This document shows, in pieces, positions 9,093 through 17,537 of a stretch of DNA of 64,000 nt (within the stretch, counting starts at the first letter, position 1; every line of letters begins with the position of its first letter). Made by a program: the position numbers and the translations under genes. This DNA is from Linepithema humile (taxonomy: Eukaryota; Arthropoda; Insecta; Hymenoptera; Formicidae). The DNA lies in assembly GCF_040581485.1 (NCBI RefSeq), contig NC_090129.1, positions 15,945,501 to 16,009,500 of the forward strand, in the 5' to 3' direction. The notes under the pieces were generated by a model that was given only the letters and a program-made list of their open reading frames with translations, did not search any database and was not told the origin of the DNA.

Positions 9093-10005
9093 TTACAAGT
9101 TCATATCTTGTAGGCTGTTACTAATAAATTTATTAGAATAATTAAACTCGTATTTTGAATTTATTATATTTAAATAATCACTTATGTGATTATCATATTC
9201 ATAAGCGTAATCTTCTATATTTGTTCTATACATTATGTTTAATTTTATCATATTTTTATGGTAATAATCTAAATCGTTACCATGAAAATTATATGTATAA
9301 TTTAACATTCTATTGCTTGAAAAAGTTATTTTTTTAATATTTTCGTTTTTATAACTATTTCTTTTTATATTTAGTATATGTGATATCTTATAGATATCTT
9401 TAAATAAATAATATTTATTTACAATTATTTCATAATCAATGATGTTAAAATCAGATTTATCTATTAATATACAGTACATTAAAATGTTAAAAAATTTTGA
9501 TTTATACAATTTGCTATTTTTTTTTTATATGACATTTTTTAATTATATTATTCAATAATGAATTTTTAAATTGTTTGTGACCATAATCACCGTAGACATT
9601 AAATATTTTTTCATATTCATCTCTTAAATTGTATTCTACATGATCGATACTTGTATATATAATTTCTTCTTTGTAATATAGATATATCTCTTTTAAAAAT
9701 CCTTTAAAATAATTGTCTAAATAATTTTCAAAATGCTGATAATGTTTATGAATATTATTATTAAGATGATAATATATACATCTTTTAACATATTTTATAT
9801 CCTGACATTTTTCGCATCTATAGTATTTGTTGCAATATTTTATAATTTGTTTGTTTTTAATAATATTTAAAATCGAGTAGTCTTTTCTATATAATGATGT
9901 ATATAGAAACTTTATTATATCCAATGATTTATTTTTTTCATTGTACTTATTTTCTCTAATATAAGGATTTCCACATGAACGCATATATTCTAAATTACGT
10001 TCCAT
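9093..10005 (-). pseudogene. Unrecognised viral gene broken at a T10 run
   Basis: Codons from ATG 10005 run open to TAG near 9514, directly after a homopolymer (T10 on the plus strand, 9517-9526). In the neighbouring frame the coding pattern continues at once without its own ATG and runs on to the stop at 9093. One indel in the run would make a single gene of about 300 residues. The first part has a CEKC ... C ... H cluster (CEKCQDIKYVKRCIYYHL) that could bind zinc, and both parts are Tyr/Asn/Lys-rich. The family is not recognised. Slippage in the genome or a sequencing error are both possible. Confidence 0.6.
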
Positions 10006-10019
10006 ATTTTTAATTGGTT

Positions 10020-10411
10020 AGTGTAAAGATGTATGTCATCAATTATTAGTCAAATTATTTATTAATAATGTTAATGTACAAGTGTATTGTCTATTTGATA
10101 ATAACATGTAGCAATGTTATATTGTTTTAAGATATATTATTTGTTTGATAGTAATAATGTTAGTTACATTAAAATGTGTTATATTTGATAATAATTGTTA
10201 TAATACTAATACAATTGTATTAATATTAATACATATTATTTATTTTATAATGAAGATATGTTTTTTATTAATATTAATATAAATTATATTAATACTAATA
10301 TAATTATATTAGTATCAAGATATGTTGTTAATTTTGAAGTAATATTAATTCAGTTTTTTCATTAATTAAATTTTTTTATTTCAATAAAATTTGTTTTTTT
10401 CTTTTTAATAA
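10020..10411. repeat. AT-rich palindromic intergenic region in the viral block
   Basis: This is the longest non-coding stretch of the viral part. Short words such as AATACTAATA, TTAATATTAATA and GATAATAATG recur in both orientations, and around 10200-10320 form imperfect palindromes (for example AATACAATTGTATT). It separates a minus gene from a plus gene and so holds at least the promoter of the gene at 10412. Viral origins and homologous regions often look like this, but nothing here proves it. Confidence 0.4.
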
Positions 10412-10846
10412 ATGTTAGAAGAAGATAAAACCAGACTTCAAACTACTTTAAATACAATTAAGACGGCGGGAGATAATTTAAACGTAAGATCTAATCTTAC
10501 TGTAGATGGAAGCATAAGAGCTAAAAATATAATACTCGATGATGATAAAATTTGTTTAAATACTGGATTATATCCAAATATAAAAAAGGAGACTTTATTG
10601 GCTTTAATAGATCAATTGATAGATAGCAGCAATAATGAACGTAATAGCAAAGAAAAATCAGATTTTGATATTCCAATTGAGTTTGAAGATAATATGTGTT
10701 CCAAGACTATTGAAATTATAAAAGATATTGATAATTATTTTATTGCAGATATTTTAATTATTGACGATAAGGTAAAGATTTTAAGAAAAATAAATGAGGG
10801 ATTTAAAGATTTAAAATTTTCATATAATAAAAAAAAAAGTACTTAA
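10412..10846 (+). CDS. Viral protein with short beta-repeat segment, 144 residues
   Basis: An intact frame from ATG 10412 in AATAAATG. After a helical N-terminus (residues 1-22) comes a stretch LNVRSNLTVDGSIRAKNIIL, whose alternating short hydrophobic and Gly/Asn residues resemble beta-helix strands of fibre or tail-like structural proteins of viruses. The rest is Asp/Lys/Ile-rich with a basic end NKKKST. A structural role is a guess; the gene itself is well supported by length and context. Confidence 0.55.
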   Translation: MLEEDKTRLQTTLNTIKTAGDNLNVRSNLTVDGSIRAKNIILDDDKICLNTGLYPNIKKETLLALIDQLIDSSNNERNSKEKSDFDIPIEFEDNMCSKTIEIIKDIDNYFIADILIIDDKVKILRKINEGFKDLKFSYNKKKST

Positions 10847-10925
10847 TTATACTTTCAAGCAAAAGTCAAATATGAACACAAACGAACTAAAGATAAATAT
10901 TAAATAATTTTCTAAATGTTATCTA

Positions 10926-11309
10926 TTATACCATAATTACGTAACCACCATCGTAACACAGTTTACACATTTTATGCTTATATTTTATATAATCTGATAT
11001 TTTAAATTTATATTTTTTTGTATTTTTTACGTTATTGCAAATAGTGTTCTAATGTAATACTTCATTATCTTTTGAATACATTGTAATATCTATAAAAGTT
11101 GATATTATTAAACTGTGTTCTTTACAATATTCTACAAATAGTTTAAAAATATTGGTTCTAAATTTTCTTGTAACTTTTTCAAGTACAATATTGTCACTAG
11201 ATAATGTTGTATAAGATCCGTAATCGTTTATTTCATAAATTACAAAATTATTGCTATTAATTCCAAGAAGAGTTCCGTGTTCTAGAAATTGTTGGTATAT
11301 TCTATTCAT
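10926..11309 (-). pseudogene. Small viral gene with internal stop and CxxC end
   Basis: The frame opens at ATG 11309 and reads 86 codons to a TAG at 11049-11051. The same frame stays open for 40 further codons to TAA at 10926-10928, and this extra part looks coding: it is Lys-rich and ends with KMCKLCYDGGYVIMV, a zinc-knuckle-like CxxC. The natural gene was therefore probably 127 residues and has been cut by a nonsense change. The alternative is a genuine 86-residue protein followed by chance open sequence. The family is not recognised. Confidence 0.5.
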
Positions 11310-11350
11310 GTTTTATTAAAATTATTATAAATTTTCATTAAATTTAATTT

Positions 11351-11612
11351 TTAATAATAATTTCTAATAATTCTGTACACGAGATTGAAATATCTGCTTT
11401 TTGTAAAACAAGATGATGTATAATATGAATCAAAAATTATTGAAACTTTTAGAGATTTAAAGTACTTATCTATAATTTCGTATGATTGAATTATCATTTC
11501 AAAACAATATTTTCCTTCTTTATCTTTATTAAACGAATATTTTGTTCCTAAAAAATATAAAGAATTTATAGATGCTAATTTCATCATTTTTTTATTGTAA
11601 TAATGGTAAATG
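11351..11612 (-). pseudogene. NlpC/P60-like viral gene, C-terminal half (split by DIRS)
   Basis: This is the 3' part of a gene whose 5' part is at 17107-17525 on the same strand. It encodes LGTKYSF followed by KYCFEMI, matching the region of permuted NlpC/P60 (YiiX or poxvirus G6-like) proteins that carries the catalytic cysteine. The open frame appears to start further upstream, but those first residues come from the end of the inserted retroelement. These proteins are papain-like hydrolases or acyl-group enzymes; the viral ones are poorly understood. Because the cysteine lies in this half and the histidine in the other, the insertion must have destroyed activity. Confidence 0.65.
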
Positions 11613-11745
11613 AATTGTATTTCGCGCCTCTTCCTCGAGATCAAACTGTAGTACCCCCTGCTTTACACCGATGTCGCCACAATTTTTTAAAGTCTAGAGC
11701 TTTTTATGCCTTCATCATCCTGGCGTGCTAGCGCATCTCTCATTC
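11613..11745 (+). repeat. Left inverted terminal repeat of DIRS element
   Basis: The stretch up to CTCTCATTC at 11745 is the reverse complement of 16929-17060, with small differences in the outer 30 bases. It begins AATTGTATTTCGCGCC at the junction with the viral gene. Confidence 0.8.
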
Positions 11746-11770
11746 TTCTTCTTTGTGCCGAATACGTCAC

Positions 11771-13110
11771 ATGCCGAAATATTATCAGCAAAAAATGTCT
11801 CATAAACAAAAAAGACATTCATCAAGAATTAAAAAAGATGACTTGAGAAGAGAAGTCGAACGATTGAGGAAAAAAGTTAAACGCCAAGAAAAAGAAAATC
11901 AAAGACATTATCGTGGTAAGTTCGTTTACAGGTTACAAACAAAGAAGGTTGCCGCGATCTTTGTGTGTCACTAAAAGTTAGGTCGGTCTAACCGACACTA
12001 GCTATCTGAAATACATACATAATCCTAGCAAGCCAGTTCAACTGGCGTTAATCTTATATCTCGGTCTAACTGAGATGTGTAAATAAGGAAAATATGCAGT
12101 CAGGTTGGTCCAACCAACACTGACAATGCAAAAGACACACATAACCCCGTCAGATCGGTCCAACTGACTCTGACACCTTGGTTCAACCGGGGTTGGGTAA
12201 GCGTGCAGTCGTGTCGACTGACATTGACGGTGCAATTGGCATACACATAACCCCATCAGATCGGTCACATATTGACAAATATGCAGTCAGGTTGGTCCAA
12301 CCAACACTGACAATGTAACAGACACACACATAACCTCGTCAGGTCGATCCAACTGACTCTGACATCTTGGTTCAACCGGGGTTGGGTAAGCGTGCAGTCG
12401 TGTCGACTGACATTGACGGTGCAATTGGCATACACATAACCCTATCAGATCGGTCACATATTGGCAAATATGCAGTCAGGTTGGTCCAACCAACACTGAC
12501 AATGTAACAGACACACACATAACCTCGTCAGGTCGGTCCAACTGACTCTGACACCTTGGTTCAACCGGGGTTGGGTAAGCGTGCAGTCGTGTCGACTGAC
12601 ATTGACGGTGCAATAAGCATACACATAATCCCATCAGGCCGGTCCAACTCACACCTTGGTTCAACCGAGATTGGGTAAGCGTGCAGTTGTGTCGGTCCAA
12701 CTGACATTGACGGTGCAATGGGCATATACGTTATTAAGTCGGTCTAACTGACGTTGATATAAGAAATTTAAGTTTAAAAAATAACTTAGGTTTCTTGACA
12801 TACACAAGTAAGAGCAGAAGTGATCCAGAAGAACTTCACAAAATTGAAATCAAGATGATAATCAATATAAGAGACATCACTATGACAAGCGTCACACAAG
12901 TGATCGTTATGACTATAAAACGACTCTAATAGTTGTCTGCATTAAATCAGGACTGCATAAAAGGTTTTTAATGAACCATTTTATAAAAAAAAAAAAAAAA
13001 AAAAAATCAATTATTATTTGTGCGTTATTTCAGATACAAGATCTGGTAAGAAAAATTTAGCTTCTTTGAAACATGTAAAGCGCTCGAAATCTCACAAAGC
13101 ACTAATGTTT
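11771..13110 (+). pseudogene. DIRS Gag-like remnant with intron-like minisatellite
   Basis: An open frame from ATG 11771 (or 11795) encodes a short basic segment and a Lys/Arg/Glu-rich coiled coil (DDLRREVERLRKKVKRQEKE). At 11915 it meets a good donor (G|GTAAGTTCG). A matching acceptor ends at 13033, and the frame continues in phase at 13034 with SGKKNLASLKHVKRSKSHK. The 1118 bases between are mostly a tandem minisatellite. So the Gag gene may be spliced, or the minisatellite grew inside it. Basic, coiled-coil, Ser/Arg-rich Gag proteins are usual for DIRS elements. The rest of gag is decayed. Confidence 0.5.
12091..12720. repeat. Tandem minisatellite, period about 187-189
   Basis: Units start at AATATGCAGTCAGG at 12091, 12278 and 12467. 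Each unit contains several short inverted or near-inverted words such as GGTTGGTCCAACC, GGTCGGTCCAACTGAC and GGTTCAACCGGGGTTGG. A related partial copy lies at 13115-13290 and matches the lead-in at 11970-12130. There is no coding sequence. Confidence 0.8.
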
Positions 13111-13539
13111 TGTCAAACACAGTTAGGTCGGTCTAATCGACACTAGCTATATAAAATGCATACATAATCCTAGTAGGTTAGTTTAATTGACGCTAATCTC
13201 ATTTTGGTCTAACTGAGATGTGTAGATGAGGAAAATATGCAGTTAGGTTGGTCCAACCAACACTGACAATGTAAAAGACACACACATAACTTCGTTAAAA
13301 AGCACTGCTGCAAATAATGCGAAGGTGCTATTTAGTGATTCATTGCGTCGTCTACGCGAGTGACTACTAATCCAATTCTATGTATCTCCAATGTTGCAGA
13401 TTAGACGTGTCATAACACCACGCCTATACAATTGCAATGTCACAATGATCACAAACTTTTCCGCTACACATATGTGCAGATTGTGTGAAGTAAATCTCGG
13501 AAATTTTTCCGTCATTAACACAATACATCACGTTTTGAA

Positions 13540-13711
13540 CGTTAAAAAACAATGTCTAAATACATGTTTTCCGATTGTTCTGATTGCAGTCGTGAACGTA
13601 GTCCAAGTCGTGATCGATATTCTAGACGTAAAAACAAATATTGTGATCGATCTCGCAGCCACAACCAGAGTCGCTGCGCAAAATAATTCTAGTTCCGCTG
13701 ATAGAAGCTGA
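13540..13711 (+). pseudogene. RS-rich part of DIRS Gag remnant
   Basis: In one frame this segment reads CSRERSPSRDRYSRRKNKYCDRSRSHNQ, shown here as two parts CSRERSPSRDRYSRR and DRSRSHNQSRC, an Arg/Ser-dipeptide-rich region like that of Gag proteins in DIRS elements. It is interrupted by stops. The overlapping 106-residue frame in another phase is not considered real. Confidence 0.45.
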
Positions 13712-14392
13712 TGCTTCAGATGTCAGCAAACCATCTCATAGGTCTCAAGGATCAAGTAATGAAGGAAAGTTATCCACTAAAGAATTAAACGCTATTAATG
13801 ATCAAAAAAAAAAAAAAAAAAAACATCAGTTGGACTTCCATCACCCACTGCAACTCCAACATCAACTTCACAGTCATCAGCTGCGGTTCATATTCCGCCA
13901 ACAGCAACAGCAGTAAAAAGAAAGGAATTAAATCCTAATATTCTTTAGGTCATAAAAGCTAGGATTCATCCAAACAAAAAATTTGCACCTGTAGTTCATA
14001 CGCAGGTTGCAACGGGGGTTGACAAAAAAAAAAAAAAAAAAAATTTACTTGAAAAATTCTTGTCCCCTCAGAATTGCCTCAGGTTGGATCCTCCTAAATT
14101 AAATCCAGAGTTGAAAGCGACTCTCCATGAGTCGATAATTAAAAGTGACAGCCGAATCATTGAAAAACGGAATAGAATAACAGACCTCCAATGTGAAGAG
14201 TCTAACATTCATTGTAGTCTCGTATTAACAAATATTAATACATCATTAAAAGAGGCTCTCACTGCGACAGTAGTTGACGAAGGTTGTTTGGAGAGAAATT
14301 AGACGATACGGTTAAAACAACCAAGACTCTCAAAACATCAAGTAAAATTTTACAACCTTACACTCAAGTAGGCTCAAGCAGTTTCGCGCAAA

Positions 14393-14653
14393 CTGGTCAG
14401 AGATTTCTTCTGACAAACTTATTCTGAGCTGGATCAGTGGATACAAAATTCCTTTTGTATCAATAATCACACAAGATATTCCACCCGTGGAATCTCACTG
14501 GTCTGCACAAGAGTCTGTTGCAATACGCGAACAATTATCTAAATTAATTCAAAAAAGTGCTATTATTGAAGTCACTCCTACTAAAAAACAAATTGTTTCA
14601 AACATTTTTCTGGTTCTTAAGCCTGATGGTTCTTATCGATTGATTTTAAATTA
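14393..14653 (+). pseudogene. DIRS reverse transcriptase, N-terminal fragment
   Basis: The frame reads GYKIPFVSIITQDIPP, then ESVAIREQLSKLIQKSAIIEV and NIFLVLKPDGSYRLILN. The order fits the first blocks of the DIRS/Ngaro reverse transcriptase, ending in the KPDGS-RxILN block. Right after this block the sequence is replaced by an A18 run (14653-14670) and the frame is lost; the catalytic YxDD region is not found. Confidence 0.7.
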
Positions 14654-14759
14654 AAAAAAAAAAAAAAAAAGTCACAAAATTCCATCAACTAGATGAAAAT
14701 TTCTTGGTAACATTTATGATTTAAGAGAAAATGCTTTGCAAAAAACCTGAGAAATTGTG

Positions 14760-15070
14760 ACATTTTATTACAAATAAACAATACCATTGCCATATCTTAT
14801 ATTAACAAGAAAGGAGGTATTCGTTTTACCTAAATTAGCAAAATTACTAAAGACATATGACAGTGGTGCGAAGAGAGAAATCTCTGAATATTCGCTAGCT
14901 ATATATATCATCACAAGAAAATTTTGAAGCAGATTTCGAATCATGACGGCTAGAGCCTGAGACAGAATATTCATTATCAGAGTCAGCTTTTAGGGAAATA
15001 GTTTCACTTTTTGAAAAGCCAGAAATAGATTGGTTTGCCACCAGAACAAACACGAAATGTAAAGAATACT
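14760..15070 (+). pseudogene. DIRS RNase H and linker region remnant
   Basis: Frame-shifted pieces read KGGIRF-like, then SRRLEPETEYSLSES-like sequence ending SESAFREIVSLFEKPEIDWF and ATRTNTKCKEYW. This is the region that follows the RNase H domain in DIRS elements. The sequence is broken by several stops. Confidence 0.6.
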
Positions 15071-15103
15071 GGTAATAGAAAAAAGATCTTGGTGCAATAG
15101 GAG

Positions 15104-15830
15104 TTGACGCCTTTACTGGTTAAAAAAAAAAAAAAAAAATTTTTTTTGATACGAATGGACCAGAGGAATCTTGGTTATATCAGGTCAGCATTTAAACTAA
15201 AAATGATCCTTTCAGAATCAATAGATATCATGATATCTTCACTCACCGTCTCATCTGTAAAACAATACAACAGTGGTTTGGAAAAATGGTGAAAATTTTG
15301 CACTGCCAAACAGTTAGATCCCTATGAAATTACAGCTCCCCTGGTTTTAAAGTTTTTAACTGCGGAATATAAAAATGGTGCCTTGTATGGCACTCTCACT
15401 TGTTTTTCGATCAACCATCACATTAATACATGGTCCTGGCCTTGAGAATAATGATAATATTAGAAGATTTTTAGAGGTATTTCTAAGTTGAGGCCACCAA
15501 ACGCAAAATACAATTGCACTTGAGATCCAAAAATAATTTTAACACACCTTGGAGAATTGAGCTTAAATAATGTAATTTCATTGAATATTTTATCAAAAAA
15601 GTTAGCTATTTTGTTAGCTCTTGTCACGGGTCACCGTATTCACACTCTTGCGGCAATAGATATTCGCAACATTAAGATTTGCAATAACAGTTATGAGATA
15701 AAGATTTCTGATCAGCTAAAAACTTCAGGTCTAAGAAAAGTACAACCTAATTTAGTAATCCCTTTTTTCGATCAAGACAAGGCAATTTATCCAGCTTCCC
15801 ACCCTGAGGGTTTACTTGAAAAGAACTAAA
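15104..15830 (+). pseudogene. DIRS tyrosine recombinase remnant
   Basis: Pieces at 15104-15292 (SSLTVSSVKQYNSGLEKW, an N-terminal SAM-like core-binding segment) and 15557-15829 (LAILLALVTGHRIHTLAAID, with the first catalytic Arg of the recombinase) have the expected order. Stops separate them, for example the one after GLEKW at 15290. Later text near 16000 has a possible YSLHDLTRD box. The enzyme would have integrated the element's circular DNA. Confidence 0.68.
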
Positions 15831-16725
15831 AATCTTCACTCAAAAAAAAAAAAAATTTTGCTGATGTAGTTAGATTTCTAGATATCGCAACAAGAATGTA
15901 TCGCTGTTTTTCGTATCTGTGAAAACATTGTTTGTCACATATAGAATTTATAGCAGTAATGTTCTAGCAATGGCTTCTGAAAAATTTAGGTACCATTGCT
16001 AAATGTTATTCATTGCATGATCTAACACGTGATTGATCTTATATAGATAGGCGCTTTAGAGAAACTTTCTTTTTAAAGTTCACAAACAATACAGATATAT
16101 TCAGATACATATTCTGTTTCTATCATCTAAACTGATTAAGTAATTACATATGCAATATCACAACAGTTGCTAATCATTTATCTGTTTTAGTTAATTTTTT
16201 ACACCTAAAAAATTTTAGCTATTATTGCAAGATCATTTTTTTTTTGAGTGTTCGTAACTGTGAACAGAAACTATTTATTTCTTCAAAAAAAAAAAAAAAA
16301 AAAACCCACAATCATGTGGGGACTCAGACTTGAGTTGATGGATAAAATCAATGCTAACCAATAGTGGTGTAAATACCTTTGTGTTCAGCGCTTACAGCAC
16401 AAGGCATGCATCAACATCGGCTGCTTAACGAAAAGATGTAACTATCAATTCTATCCTTAAGGCTGCTGGATAGACAGAGAACTTTCATTGTCAGACTTTT
16501 GCAAGATTTTATAATCGGCCTATTACAATATTAACAGTAAAGATATATATGCATTGGCAATCTTAAAAAAAAAAAAAAAAAAAACCAAGTGTAAGACATT
16601 ATGTCTCCATGCTTTGATACTTATGTATAGTATAGTTTCTAAGGTCATAAATAACTTATAGTGTTTGTCTTTCCAGTGCTGATAATTATTACGTGTTATA
16701 TTTGCCGTAAAAAGACTTTGAACAG

Positions 16726-16838
16726 CTACAGTTTGATCTCGAGGAAGAGGCGCGAAATACAATTATAAGATTAAACGAACTTACCTGTAAGTGAAGTTCT
16801 ATCTTAATTGTATGAAGCGCCTCTTCCGAAGAGATCAA
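16726..16838 (-). repeat. Internal complementary region of DIRS element
   Basis: Positions 16726-16764 are the reverse complement of the left end (11613-11651), and 16763-16838 the reverse complement of the right end (about 17030-17106). The two parts meet at AATT, the circle junction. The region allows both outer ends to be copied during reverse transcription in known DIRS elements. Confidence 0.82.
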
Positions 16839-16928
16839 TCCCTCCCAGTGTGTAAACACTCCCTAATTCTCGACTACCAAATTCGAGATTTCCCCAAAAA
16901 GATTTTACGGCAGGAGCACTTTGAATAC

Positions 16929-17106
16929 GAATGAGAGATGCGCTAGCACGCCAGGATGATGAAGGCATAAAAAGCTCTAGACTTTAAAAAATTGTGGCGA
17001 CATCGGTGTAAAGCAGGGGGTACTACAGTTTGATCTCTTCGGAAGAGGCGCTTCATACAATTAAGATAGAACTTCACTTACAGGTAAGTTCGTTTAATCT
17101 TATAAT
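16929..17106 (+). repeat. Right inverted terminal repeat with extension
   Basis: It is complementary to the left repeat up to about 17060, and then runs on for about 46 bases that are found elsewhere only in the internal complementary region. The extension contains GGTAAGTTCGTTT, the same word as the gag intron donor at 11915. Confidence 0.78.
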
Positions 17107-17525
17107 ATTTCATTTTTATTTTTTACAAATTTGTCAAATGTTAAAATTCTAGGACCTTTATCTGAAATTTCTACTATATAGTCGTTGTCACTATTATATT
17201 TATCTTTCAAAGTTTCTAATTTATCCATTAATTTTTTTATATCTATAATATTATATATGTTATCTAAATATTTGATGTGTTCAGGTACATATATTTCGTT
17301 TTTTGGCTTTAGAAGGTTAATTTTTTTATATTCTAAATATAATTTTATATTATTGTATAATGTATTAATTTCTTTATGTATATCGTGTCCGAAATATATT
17401 GCTCCGTGTTTTATCGGAGAAGGAGTAATGATAAAAATTTTGCTGTAATGATTGCTTGTTAGTAAAACAGATCCCGGTTCCAAATATTTTTTTATGGTAT
17501 CGATATTTATTTTTTTATACGTCAA
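17107..17525 (-). pseudogene. NlpC/P60-like viral gene, N-terminal half (split by DIRS)
   Basis: The frame encodes YLEPGSVLLTS followed by IKHGAIYFG, the G-D/S-V-L-L and His-containing blocks of permuted NlpC/P60 (YiiX or poxvirus G6-like) proteins, with His40 in the place of the catalytic histidine. The matching cysteine lies in the other half at 11351-11612. No ATG is present at the start: the open frame begins with TTG at 17525, only some 15 bases from the start of the inverted-repeat array, so the true start was probably lost or altered there. On the other side the frame meets the retroelement's right end at 17106. Confidence 0.65.
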
Positions 17526-17537
17526 TGGTAAAATTTA

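Larger units (their letters stand above)
11613..17106 (+). mobile_element. DIRS-like tyrosine-recombinase retrotransposon, degenerate
   Basis: The element has inverted terminal repeats (11613-11745 against 16929-17060), a longer right end (to 17106), and an internal complementary region (16726-16838) that is the antisense of the right end joined to the left end. This arrangement is peculiar to DIRS-type elements, which integrate as circles through a tyrosine recombinase. Inside, in order, are a Gag-like exon with basic coiled coil, an RS-rich segment, a reverse transcriptase piece, a DIRS-type RNase H/linker piece and a tyrosine recombinase piece, all broken by stops and by A-runs. No target duplication is seen, as expected for the class. 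It splits a viral gene. Confidence 0.82.

Noticed and set aside
9155..9337. Plus-strand 60-residue frame
   Set aside because: It is a shadow of the minus-strand viral gene with the same codon bias.
4234..11612. Viral block as sample contamination
   Set aside because: A gypsy LTR abuts it and an insect-type retroelement lies inside it, which a free virus in the sample would hardly show; long reads could still test it.
12091..12720. Regular repeats resembling a CRISPR array
   Set aside because: Whole units of 187-189 bases repeat without unique spacers, and the context is a eukaryotic retroelement.
13391..13711. 106-residue open frame
   Set aside because: The RS-rich reading in another frame fits a DIRS Gag, while this frame has no recognisable feature.
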